A stretch of DNA of 64,000 nucleotides, from positions 106,197-170,196 of the forward strand of contig JAENZN010000006.1 in NCBI GenBank assembly GCA_016841245.1. The letters run 5' to 3'. The notes under the pieces are model-generated. The model saw only the letters and a program-made list of their open reading frames with translations. It was not told where the DNA came from and ran no database searches. Position 1 is the first letter of the stretch. Each line of letters starts with the position of its first letter. The position numbers and the translations under genes were made by a program. Positions 26,096 through 33,982 of this stretch are shown piece by piece. This stretch comes from Syntrophomonas sp. GTDB taxonomy: Bacteria; Bacillota; Syntrophomonadia; Syntrophomonadales; Syntrophomonadaceae.

Positions 26096-26287
26096 CTATT
26101 TATTAAAACTTTCTCTCCCGGGGCTCTTGGCCCAATCCATATAGGTGTTATTTATTAGTAACCATAATTCTACACCTTTGTCGCTGGCTGTACCATAAAA
26201 ATAGCCATGGTGTAATGGCTCCAAGTCATTTTTCTTCCTTTGTGCCCAGTATAAAGGCCCATTATTCGAAAAATAGGCTGATCGAGT
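26096..26287 (-). pseudogene. Coding-like remnant without a start
   Basis: Sixty-three open minus-strand codons with a convincing protein reading (SNNGPLYWAQRKKNDLEPLH, then GYFYGTASDKGVELWLLINN, then TYMDWAKSPGRESFNK) ending in TAG. A TGA closes the frame upstream; one base shift there continues into another coding-like stretch (ILEIILPYIQLSSSPELDQ) up to 26343. Looks like a small gene broken by a single indel and lost start. Family not recognised. Confidence 0.5.
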
Positions 26288-26361
26288 TCAGGTGAACTGC
26301 TTAGCTGTATATAAGGTAGGATGATTTCAAGAATTCTTTGCAATTAAGTTTGGGGGGCTAG

Positions 26362-26499
26362 ATGTTTATTCCCATTGATAGCAATATAAAGCTTCTTTTT
26401 GATGGCGAGGAATTGGGACGGCTTCGGGTTGATGCTTTTCATCTTGAGGATAGGCCGGTAAGCCGCGAATTGAAGGATGGAGAAATACTTTACTCTTGA
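26362..26499 (+). CDS. Small ORF, 45 residues
   Basis: ATG 26362 follows a GGGGGG site by 5 bases and encodes MFIPIDSNIKLLFDGEELGR and on to KDGEILYS. Soluble, acidic, no cysteines. Below usual prediction length; supported only by its ribosome site and natural composition. Between 26500 and 26680 nothing further is seen. Confidence 0.4.
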   Translation: MFIPIDSNIKLLFDGEELGRLRVDAFHLEDRPVSRELKDGEILYS

Positions 26500-26680
26500 T
26501 ATTATCTCAGCATACAGACAGTTTTTTAATAAGCAAGGAGTATATAAGCATTTGCAGAGGTTAATCGGTTAGGATATGTAGGCCAGGAGGGAGAATTTTA
26601 TTTCAGGATATGAGATATATAGATTATGAATGAAGACTTAGCCTTGTCATGACGGCAGCCTTCATTCATATCTTACTCAT

Positions 26681-27379
26681 TTATTGTGTTTCTTCACGGA
26701 TCAGCGCCCAGACATCTCGAGCCTGTTTTTCTATATTAGGGTAAGTTTTTATATTCTTACTGTTAAGAGCCTGATTAAGCCATACCACTGCTTCATGATA
26801 GTGGCCCGTACGACGTTGGATATCACCAATAATATAAGCCAGCTGTACATCGGAGAGTTTTCCGTCTGCTTCATTGGTATAGGCATCAATATAACATTCC
26901 AGAGCCTGGTTAAGGCACCGTTGTTCAATATCTTTAAGGCCAGATTCGCGTGCAATCCAGGCCATACTCAGCATCAGCCCTGCCATTTGACTTGACGGCA
27001 GTTTTTTCATCCGGGCTGATTCTATAGACAGGTTAAAAGTCAGCAGGCTTAAGCTCAAATCCCGAAGTCCCCCCAAAACGGGCAGGTCCTTATGGGTTTT
27101 ATTTTCTTCTAGTATTTTCTGACATATATGGTCTGGGAGTGGCTGCTCAAACTTACTGTATGGTGCTGCATACAGGCAGGAGGGACATACTGCGATAGTA
27201 TAGTGCAGTGGGCTTGGGCCACGGTAAATAATATGGTGATCCGATTCAACTTCTGCTGTATTTATAGCAGAAGTGCGCACACTTTTGGATGTGAATTGCT
27301 TGCTGCAGACCGGGCAGTTAAAATGACGATCAAATAAAGGGGACTGATTCAATATTAATGTAGGCCTCCTTCTAAACAA
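26681..27379 (-). CDS. DUF2225 family protein
   Basis: 232 residues. N-terminal zinc-ribbon-like pairs (CPVCSKQF near residue 21 and CPSCLYAAPYSKFEQP near 71) followed by TPR-like helices (YIIGDIQRRTGHYHEAVVWLNQAL). This is the arrangement of COG1655/DUF2225, common in Clostridia and often conserved as a single gene. Function unknown; metal binding and protein interaction are likely. AGGAGG precedes its ATG. Confidence 0.85.
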   Translation of the reverse strand: MFRRRPTLILNQSPLFDRHFNCPVCSKQFTSKSVRTSAINTAEVESDHHIIYRGPSPLHYTIAVCPSCLYAAPYSKFEQPLPDHICQKILEENKTHKDLPVLGGLRDLSLSLLTFNLSIESARMKKLPSSQMAGLMLSMAWIARESGLKDIEQRCLNQALECYIDAYTNEADGKLSDVQLAYIIGDIQRRTGHYHEAVVWLNQALNSKNIKTYPNIEKQARDVWALIREETQ

Positions 27380-27638
27380 AATGGGCGATTAGTCCTGAAT
27401 AAAATAATTATATAATATAATTGTTGCAAATACTAGAATAAAAGCCAAAAAAATATAAAATATCTAGGGCCTTTCAGTCTGAAAGAAACACCGCTTGAGG
27501 AGATAAAAGGCACGATTAATAGCTGTTTTTGTGAGTGTCATGCAATACCAGAGGAGAGATTAAAATCTGGCTTGAATCCATTAATCATTGTATAATTATG
27601 TAAATAGACATATAAGAAATATAAGGGGGGTAATTATT

Positions 27639-29195
27639 ATGACCGCGGTCAAAATCGTTGAGGGGGTTTATTGGGTTGGTGTTCAGGATCCTGATTTGTG
27701 GGTCTTTGACATAATTATGGAAACTGAGTTTGGCACCAGTTATGGTGCTTATCTTATCAAGGGCAGGAACGGAATAGCATTGGTAGATACCGTGAAGGAA
27801 AAATTCTGGGATGAATATATTGAAAATATTAGAAGTGTAGCTGATTTATCCGACATCAAATATTTAATAATGAATCATACCGAACCCGATCACTCGGGCT
27901 CAGTAGCCAAACTGCTTCAGCTAATACCAGGGCTAAAGATAGTAGGCAGCGGTACTGCTATGGATTTCCTGCAGGAAATATGCAATCAAAGCTATGAGCA
28001 AGAAATAATTCGCAAAGGTTTGGAACTGGACCTGGGAGGAAAAACCCTGACATTTATCAGTGCCATGCTGCTGCATTGGCCGGATAATATTTATACTTAT
28101 CTAAAGGAGGATAAGGTTTTATTCAGCGGCGATTCTTTCGGCAGCCATTATGCTGATGATAGAATATTTAACGATCTAATAGGGGGAGACTTTATCCCGG
28201 CCTACAAGTATTATTTTGATAATATTATGGGGCCATTTAAACCATATGTTATAAGGGCTATGGATAAACTATCCAGACATGAAATTACTATTATCTGCCC
28301 GGGCCATGGACCAGTGCTCAGAGCAAATGTCAGCGCTTATATGGAGCTGTACAGGCAGTGGGCTGCACCCGAACCTCTTAGTAATGAACGACCTAAAATT
28401 GTTTTGGCTTATGTAACTGCCTATGGTTATACTGAACTGCTGGCACGGAAGATAGCTGAAGGAATTAATGAGAGTGGTGATATTGATCTGAAACAATATA
28501 ACCTGCTGGAATCTCCAGAACAACAGGTATTAGAAGAAGTGCAGTCTGCTGATGGAATTTTGATAGGATCTCCTACCATTAATAAGGATACTCTGACCCC
28601 GGTATGGAGGCTGTTAAGCCAGCTTTCACCGATAGCATGTGAAGGCAAAAAAGCAGCTGCTTTTGGTTCTTATGGCTGGAGTGGTGAAGCTGTTCCCAAT
28701 ATAGAAGCCCGTCTGCGCATGCTCAGGATGAGAATCATGCCCGGGCTAAGAGTGCGGCTTAACCCTGACCGGGTAGGTCTGGAAAAGGCGGAAAATTTCG
28801 GCCGCGATTTTTCTCGGGCGGTTTTGGGAGAAGAGAAATTATTTGAACCTAACCTGGAGTACCAGATACGAATCAACCCCAACCGTCCTTTTTATCTTAA
28901 CCGAGAAAAATACCCTATCAAATATAGCAACAAAGACATTGTTATCTATTGGAATCCGGCCCAGTGTACTCATGATACTAACTGTTTCGGTAGCCTGGGA
29001 ACAGTGTTTAACCCTGAAAGACGCCCATGGGTTAACGTCAATGGAGATGAGCCCCAGAAAATTATAAAAACTATTAATGCGTGCCCATCCGGAGCACTGA
29101 AATACTCTATTCCGGAAGAGTCTGATTTGTTTCCTGATCTTATTCCCGGCCCAGGCTCTATTGATTACGATTCGGATAAGAGAAAAGAGTCTTAA
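27639..29195 (+). CDS. Flavodiiron protein (FprA type) with C-terminal 4Fe-4S domain
   Basis: Reduces oxygen or nitric oxide in anaerobes. 518 residues: beta-lactamase-like diiron domain (1-250) with ligands in NHTEPDHSG, LHWPD, FSGDSFGSHY and CPGHGPVL; flavodoxin domain (255-395; VTAYGYTELLARKIAEG); and an extra ~75-residue C-terminal domain (KYSNKDIVIYWNPAQCTHDT, later PERRPWVNVNG and NACPSGALKY) of the divergent mono-4Fe-4S Fer4_19 type. The usual enzyme is about 400 residues, so this is a fusion that may bring its own electron entry. ATG 27639 follows AAGGGGGG; the longer frame from 27588 lacks a site. Single gene. Confidence 0.92.
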   Translation: MTAVKIVEGVYWVGVQDPDLWVFDIIMETEFGTSYGAYLIKGRNGIALVDTVKEKFWDEYIENIRSVADLSDIKYLIMNHTEPDHSGSVAKLLQLIPGLKIVGSGTAMDFLQEICNQSYEQEIIRKGLELDLGGKTLTFISAMLLHWPDNIYTYLKEDKVLFSGDSFGSHYADDRIFNDLIGGDFIPAYKYYFDNIMGPFKPYVIRAMDKLSRHEITIICPGHGPVLRANVSAYMELYRQWAAPEPLSNERPKIVLAYVTAYGYTELLARKIAEGINESGDIDLKQYNLLESPEQQVLEEVQSADGILIGSPTINKDTLTPVWRLLSQLSPIACEGKKAAAFGSYGWSGEAVPNIEARLRMLRMRIMPGLRVRLNPDRVGLEKAENFGRDFSRAVLGEEKLFEPNLEYQIRINPNRPFYLNREKYPIKYSNKDIVIYWNPAQCTHDTNCFGSLGTVFNPERRPWVNVNGDEPQKIIKTINACPSGALKYSIPEESDLFPDLIPGPGSIDYDSDKRKES

Positions 29196-29352
29196 TATTA
29201 TTGCTTTAAGCTTATGTGGGGAAGGGTTAAGCATTGCCTTTACAGATTTAATAAAGAAAGTTGGAGTATAAAAAGGTGAATGATATTATGATCGAATAAG
29301 ACTAGCGGAGAGCAAATTTATTAGTAATCATGTTATTAGGAGGTAGATAGAA

Positions 29353-29802
29353 TTGAGGACTAGTCGCATAAATCCACCTTTCTACTTTTTAATTCTATTT
29401 ATCGCAGCCCTTGGTACTTATTTGATAATAGATATCAAAACATTGATATATCCTCCTTATTCTTACGGAGGTGTTGGTCTAGTATTATTAGGCAGCATCA
29501 TTACTATTTGGTCAGACTACCTGTTTAAGAAATCTGGTACTACAGTAAAACCCTATGAGAAGGCGTGTTTTCTGAATGTTTCAGGGCCGTTCCGATTCAG
29601 CCGTAATCCCATGTATCTAGGGTTTACCGTCATATTACTGGGGGAAGCAATAATTATTGGAAGCCTGCTGTCTTTTGTATTCCCCTTACTTTTTATGATG
29701 ATTTGCAAGCTGCTGTATATCCCGATAGAAGAAAAATTCCTGGAAGAAATATTTGGAACCGACTATACTGATTACAAACGCAGAGTGAGGCGATGGTTGT
29801 AA
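29353..29802 (+). CDS. Isoprenylcysteine methyltransferase-like membrane protein
   Basis: 149 residues with four hydrophobic segments and the C-terminal ICMT/PEMT signature: FSRNPMYLGFTVILLGEA, then EEKFLEEIFGTDYTDYKRRV. Such proteins are SAM-dependent membrane methyltransferases, usually of unknown substrate in bacteria. Start TTG 29353 follows AGGAGG by about 9 bases. Confidence 0.85.
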   Translation: MRTSRINPPFYFLILFIAALGTYLIIDIKTLIYPPYSYGGVGLVLLGSIITIWSDYLFKKSGTTVKPYEKACFLNVSGPFRFSRNPMYLGFTVILLGEAIIIGSLLSFVFPLLFMMICKLLYIPIEEKFLEEIFGTDYTDYKRRVRRWL

Positions 29803-29933
29803 CTGTTTACCAACCTCTACCCGCGTAGAATGAGAGAATTGATTCCAGCTAGAACCTGCATAGAACCTGTGGCAGGATAAAAAGGATAAGCGCTGCCCGG
29901 AGTAAAGCAGCGGGTATTATGGAGGTGATGAAA

Positions 29934-30581
29934 TTGGCCCCATCCCTTTCCCCGGCTCTCGAAGATTACCTGAGAGCCATTACTGACCTTTCTGAACAGG
30001 AGCAGAAAGGAGTAAGAGTCAGCGACATTGCAAATAAGTTGAATATTGCCAAGCCCAGTGTAATTCAAGCCATAGGTGATCTCAAGAAAAAAGGCCTGGT
30101 GAAGCAGGAGCCATACAGCCTGGTATATTTAACCCGGGAAGGCTTGAATAAAGGGAGGGAAGTGATTTACCGTCATGAGGTAATTTGTGCGTTTCTGGAA
30201 AATACTCTATCTGTATCGCCTTTCACAGCAGATCAAGACGCCTGCGGGATAGAACATATTATTAGTGAAGAGACTTTCCGGAATATGGAGCAAAGACTGC
30301 GAGGATTAAACCTGCCAGTTAAGGAAGCATCAACCGGCATTAGCAGTCTGCCTCTAACCCTGGCCGAGATGCGTCCTGGACAGAAAGGAAGGGTGAAGAA
30401 GCTTGGAGCCAAGGATGCCGTCCTGAGGAGGCGCCTGTTGGACATGGGGGTGGTACCTGGTGCTGAACTACTGGTGGAAAGGCTAGCTCCGCTGGGTGAC
30501 CCAATAGAGATAGAGATACGAGGATTCCATCTCAGTTTGCGGCAGTCCGAAGCAGCGATGGTTATTATAGAGCCAATATAA
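29934..30581 (+). CDS. DtxR/MntR-family metal-dependent repressor with FeoA-like domain
   Basis: About 215 residues: N-terminal winged helix (SPALEDYLRAITDLSE, VRVSDIANKLNIAKPSVIQAIGDLKKKGLV), dimerisation/metal helix region (RHEVICAFLENTLSV, ACGIEHIISEETFRNM), then a C-terminal SH3-like FeoA domain (PGQKGRVKKLGAKDAVLRRRLLDMGVVPGAELLVERLAPLGDP). It probably represses iron or manganese uptake genes when metal is bound. TTG 29934 is placed 8 bases after GGAGG; ATG 29919 and 29928 lie in or next to that site. The feo operon 3 kb downstream has its own Fur-type box. Confidence 0.9.
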   Translation: MAPSLSPALEDYLRAITDLSEQEQKGVRVSDIANKLNIAKPSVIQAIGDLKKKGLVKQEPYSLVYLTREGLNKGREVIYRHEVICAFLENTLSVSPFTADQDACGIEHIISEETFRNMEQRLRGLNLPVKEASTGISSLPLTLAEMRPGQKGRVKKLGAKDAVLRRRLLDMGVVPGAELLVERLAPLGDPIEIEIRGFHLSLRQSEAAMVIIEPI

Positions 30582-30675
30582 GATCTTAATTTAAGGTATT
30601 AAGAGAAGAATGGCTCAATCAAATAAAAAATAGTATAAATTGGCCATACAGGTAGCAAATATATGTTTATTCCTG

Positions 30676-31857
30676 TTAATGTCCAGATAAAGAGTGTCCT
30701 TGGGGGGAGGGCTTTTCCCGGCTAAGGGTTCCGGCCAGCACAGCGGTTATTGGCACTGATACTATCAGGCCGATACTGCCTGCAACCGCACGCAACACTT
30801 CACTGGCGATGAATTCAGTATTCAGCCAATATACTGAAGGAGCCTGGTACGAGATATAGAGTACCAGAAATGGCAGAGCTCCACCTGCATAGGCCAGTAT
30901 CAAGGTGTTGGCCATGGTACCCATAACATCTCGGCCTACCTGCATGCCCGCCCGAGTGAGCTGTGCCGGGGACAGATCCGGATTAGCTTTCTTGACTTCC
31001 TCCACTGCAGAAGCCACGGACATGGCAACATCCATAATGGCTCCCAAAGCACCCAGCAATATACCGGAGAAAAGAATCCCCTGGGTATTAAGGTGAATAT
31101 TTTCTATATAGAGGAGCATACGCTCTTCTTCGGTTCCTAATCCTTGTAGGGAGGCTAGATCACCACCAATTACTACTGCCAGCAGCCCTGCAACTAACAG
31201 GCCCCCGGCAGTACCGAGGGTAGCAGCCAGAGCCTTGCGGCTAAACCCAGCCACCACCAGCATGGTGAGCAGGGTAATTGCTATCAGCACCGGCAGGGTT
31301 ACCAAAAGTGGCGGGCGTCCCTCCGCTAAGGCTGGCAGCAAGACCAGAAATATTCCAGCACCAGTAAACCCCAGACCGACCATAGCCTTTATTCCTTGTA
31401 TCCCCCCGATTAGTACTAAGAGACCCATAAAGATTCCCAGCAAGATTTTATAAGAGTTGCTGCGTACTTTCTCGACGACGTATATCTCCGCAATTTCAGG
31501 TTGGGTATCGGCCGTCAGTGCCATTTCACTGATATAAACAATAACCTGGTCACCTTCCTGTACAGATATATCAATTCCAGCACTACCGGAAAGAGTGTTG
31601 CGGGCAGCTAGAACCTGACCGGCGTATTTACCATTCAGGATCTTCACTTTTACTAACTGTTCCTGCATCATGGGGATGTTATCGTGTGGGGAACTATCAT
31701 CGAGGGAATCTATCTCCAAAACCTTGGCTTTCATATAATATTCCTGCACAGTATCCTGGTCCATGGTGGAAGAATAATTTTCAGCGGCACTGGCTGAATT
31801 AACAGCAAACATAAAAAATAGCAATAACATCAATACCGTTTTTAAATGTCTTAACAT
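30676..31857 (-). CDS. YibE/F-like membrane protein
   Basis: 393 residues: signal peptide (cleavage near SASAAEN), an extracellular beta-rich domain (VKILNGKYAGQVLAARNTLSG, 60-130) and about seven transmembrane helices from 137 on. GILLGALGAIMDVAMSVASA and DVMGTMANTLILAYAGGALP are hallmarks of the YibE/F family. Function unknown; often proposed as a transporter. Divergent from the methyltransferase gene, convergent with the DtxR-FeoA regulator. Confidence 0.9.
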   Translation of the reverse strand: MLRHLKTVLMLLLFFMFAVNSASAAENYSSTMDQDTVQEYYMKAKVLEIDSLDDSSPHDNIPMMQEQLVKVKILNGKYAGQVLAARNTLSGSAGIDISVQEGDQVIVYISEMALTADTQPEIAEIYVVEKVRSNSYKILLGIFMGLLVLIGGIQGIKAMVGLGFTGAGIFLVLLPALAEGRPPLLVTLPVLIAITLLTMLVVAGFSRKALAATLGTAGGLLVAGLLAVVIGGDLASLQGLGTEEERMLLYIENIHLNTQGILFSGILLGALGAIMDVAMSVASAVEEVKKANPDLSPAQLTRAGMQVGRDVMGTMANTLILAYAGGALPFLVLYISYQAPSVYWLNTEFIASEVLRAVAGSIGLIVSVPITAVLAGTLSREKPSPQGHSLSGH

Positions 31858-32058
31858 AACGGCCTCCCCTGTTAATTATTGACTAAAACATAATATATAT
31901 ATCTTGTTAAATTATAAATGGCTCAGCCATTTTTGGCAATGCTACGGCCTAAATCAGGGCCAGGGGATGTGGTAGTGAACAGTTGAAAAATACCTTTATC
32001 AGTCATGAGTGATCTATTATACTGGTAATAACTATTAACAGAATCTGGAGGTGCTGTA

Positions 32059-32880
32059 ATGGCTAATACCGATGTTTCAGGGTATATGCAAGATCTATTA
32101 GTATCAGAATCATTAAGAGAACCAGTACTTAAAACTGCATTGGTCAGCTTGAATCTACCAGCTGATAGTTACGGGTTGGACGTGGGATGCGGCCTGGGAT
32201 TGGTTAGCCGCTTATTAGCGAATATGATTGGTATTGGCGGACATGTGACCGGACTTGATGCAAATCCGGCATTTATTGACAAGGCACGCAGTCTGGCCGA
32301 CCATACAGCTCACAAACAAAGGATTACCTTTCAGGCAGGTGATGCCAGCAAGCTGCCATGGGATGATAACACCTTTGATTGGGCCGGCAGTGTGGATTTT
32401 GTGGGCTATGGTAATATGAATACAATCTGCTTTTTAAGAGAAATGGCGCGGGTAGTTAAAGCTGGAGGACTGGTATTCCTTATGGCTTGGTCATCGCAAG
32501 TGCTGCTCCCTGGCTACCCTTTTTTAGAAGCAAGTTTGAATGCCAGTCCTGCGGGAATAGCACCATTTAGTACCAGTATGAAACCGGTCCAGCACTTTAT
32601 GCGCGGACGCAGCTGGTTTAGCCAAATCGGTATCCCCCTGGCTCAGGCCCAAACCTTTGCTGGCAGTGTAAATGCCCCATTGAACAGCGAACTGCGTAAA
32701 GCCATGATCAGTTTACTGCAAATGCGATGGAACGATAATCAATCCGGCCTCTCTTCTCAGCTGAGGGAAGAATACCGGCGTTTGTGCACACCGGAATCTC
32801 CGGACTTCATCTTAAATCTGCCTGAGTACCATGCATTTTTTACTTATACTATGGTCTATGCCCGGGTTCCGTTAGATTGA
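32059..32880 (+). CDS. Class I SAM-dependent methyltransferase
   Basis: 273 residues with Rossmann motif I LDVGCGLGLVSRLLANMIG, motif II VTGLDANPAF, FQAGDASKLPWDDNTFDWAGS and EMARVVKAGGLVFLM, i.e. a UbiE/Methyltransf_11-type enzyme. CTGGAGGTG before ATG 32059 supports the start. Substrate unknown and neighbours give no clue. Confidence 0.9.
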   Translation: MANTDVSGYMQDLLVSESLREPVLKTALVSLNLPADSYGLDVGCGLGLVSRLLANMIGIGGHVTGLDANPAFIDKARSLADHTAHKQRITFQAGDASKLPWDDNTFDWAGSVDFVGYGNMNTICFLREMARVVKAGGLVFLMAWSSQVLLPGYPFLEASLNASPAGIAPFSTSMKPVQHFMRGRSWFSQIGIPLAQAQTFAGSVNAPLNSELRKAMISLLQMRWNDNQSGLSSQLREEYRRLCTPESPDFILNLPEYHAFFTYTMVYARVPLD

Positions 32881-33030
32881 AGAGTCCGGGATTTAGTCTA
32901 GTAAACTTCGTAATAATTTACTGCTTAACTTAATCTTCCGGTTCATATTATATGTTCTTTTATTACCAGGAGAGTTTTTTATTTAGCCGTTTTTTGATAT
33001 AAAATAGGGGACACCGATTAATTTATAATC

Positions 33031-33059
33031 TTGACAAACACAGAACATAAAAGTATGAT
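33031..33059 (+). promoter_or_regulatory. Promoter of the feo operon
   Basis: Perfect TTGACA (33031-33036), 17-base spacer, TATGAT (33054-33059). Transcription would start near 33066, giving a 160-base leader before the first feoA. Confidence 0.8.
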
Positions 33060-33074
33060 AATAACAGCATTGCA

Positions 33075-33089
33075 TGATAATGATTATCA
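33075..33089 (+). promoter_or_regulatory. Fur box
   Basis: TGATAATGATTATCA is an exact 7-1-7 Fur/PerR-family palindrome. It begins about 10 bases beyond the predicted transcription start, where bound repressor would block initiation or escape. Implies iron-repressed expression of the feo genes. Confidence 0.88.
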
Positions 33090-33224
33090 ATATTACCGTT
33101 ATATATTCCGAGAATCAAAAGGCATATTAATTATAAGTAACATGTTAGGATTGGCTAACATTGCGGAAACAGGCAAACCGCTAGTACGCAGCAGTATTGC
33201 TAGTAATATGGGGGTGTATAAGTA

Positions 33225-33467
33225 ATGAGAGGTCCAATATTGCCGTTAAGTATGCTTTCATCTGGTAAAAATGCACTAGTAAGAAAACTTGCCGAAGGGG
33301 AAAATGCTCGAAAAAGATTGATGGCAATGGGTTTTATCCCCGGTACTGACCTTAAGATCGTTCGAAATGATAGACGGGGCCCTTTGATTATATCCCTGTT
33401 GAACAGTCGTGTTGTTATCGGACGTGGAATAGCTCAAAAAATCCTGGTAGAGGAAATTGTAGATTGA
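33225..33467 (+). CDS. feoA: FeoA-domain protein (first)
   Basis: 80-residue SH3-like protein (ENARKRLMAMGFIPGTDLKIV, GPLIISLLNSRVVIGRGIAQKILV) thought to modulate the FeoB iron channel. ATG 33225 lies 8 bases after GGGGGTG. It is the shorter DtxR-unlinked form and differs clearly from the second FeoA at 33735, so the operon carries two non-identical FeoA proteins. Confidence 0.92.
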   Translation: MRGPILPLSMLSSGKNALVRKLAEGENARKRLMAMGFIPGTDLKIVRNDRRGPLIISLLNSRVVIGRGIAQKILVEEIVD

Positions 33468-33556
33468 GTAACCGACATTCGTATTTTACAAATAAATAAT
33501 TGCCTAAAAAGTTAGGTATGACTAATAATATTAATTTCAGACAGGGAGTGAGATAT

Positions 33557-33802
33557 ATGGAAAAACTTCTAGTTGCCCTGATAGGGGCCATGGCAATTGT
33601 GATAATCATCAGGCGACTTAAAGGAATATTAAAAGAAGGCAGTTGTGGCTCTTGTGGGCAGGACTGCAGCTTATGCCTATATAGCAAAGAGAATAGGGCT
33701 GGAATTGCTTTGGAAGAAAGGGAGGTGAATATAAATGAATGGGAAAAACCTGAAAGACCTGGAACCAGGACAAAAAGCCCGAGTGAAAAAAATTACCGGT
33801 AA
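33557..33802 (+). CDS. FeoB-associated Cys-rich membrane protein
   Basis: 81 residues from ATG 33557 (GGGAGTGAG upstream). One N-terminal helix (LLVALIGAMAIVIIIRRLKG) then a cysteine cluster CGSCGQDCSLC, the layout of the small FeoB-associated Cys-rich family in Firmicutes. The last ~22 codons overlap the second feoA in another frame; the C-terminal tail is therefore unlikely to be conserved, but overlap would couple translation. Possible iron relay or sensor for FeoB. Confidence 0.8.
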   Translation: MEKLLVALIGAMAIVIIIRRLKGILKEGSCGSCGQDCSLCLYSKENRAGIALEEREVNINEWEKPERPGTRTKSPSEKNYR

Positions 33803-33962
33803 TGGTTCCATAAAACGGCGGATTCTTGATATAGGTTTGGTTCCTGGGTCTGAGATAGAGATGGAACGTTACGCACCGTTGGGTGATCCAGTGGAAATCA
33901 AGCTGAAGGGCTATCACCTTTCGCTAAGAAAAGAAGAGGCGGAAAACATCATCCTAGAATAA
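33735..33962 (+). CDS. feoA: FeoA-domain protein (second)
   Basis: 75 residues, PGQKARVKKITGNGSIKRRILDIGLVPGSEIEMERYAPLGDPVEIKLKGYHLSLRKEEAENI. Very similar in pattern to the FeoA tail of the DtxR-like protein at 29934-30581 (both have PLGDP and GxHLSLR). AAAGGGAGGTG precedes ATG 33735. Directly upstream of feoB. Confidence 0.95.
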   Translation: MNGKNLKDLEPGQKARVKKITGNGSIKRRILDIGLVPGSEIEMERYAPLGDPVEIKLKGYHLSLRKEEAENIILE

Positions 33963-33982
33963 TAGACGGGGAGGGGAAAACG

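Noticed and set aside
33031..33225. 64-codon frame beginning TTG 33031
   Set aside because: Its first codons are the -35 box and it spans the -10 box and Fur site; no ribosome site.
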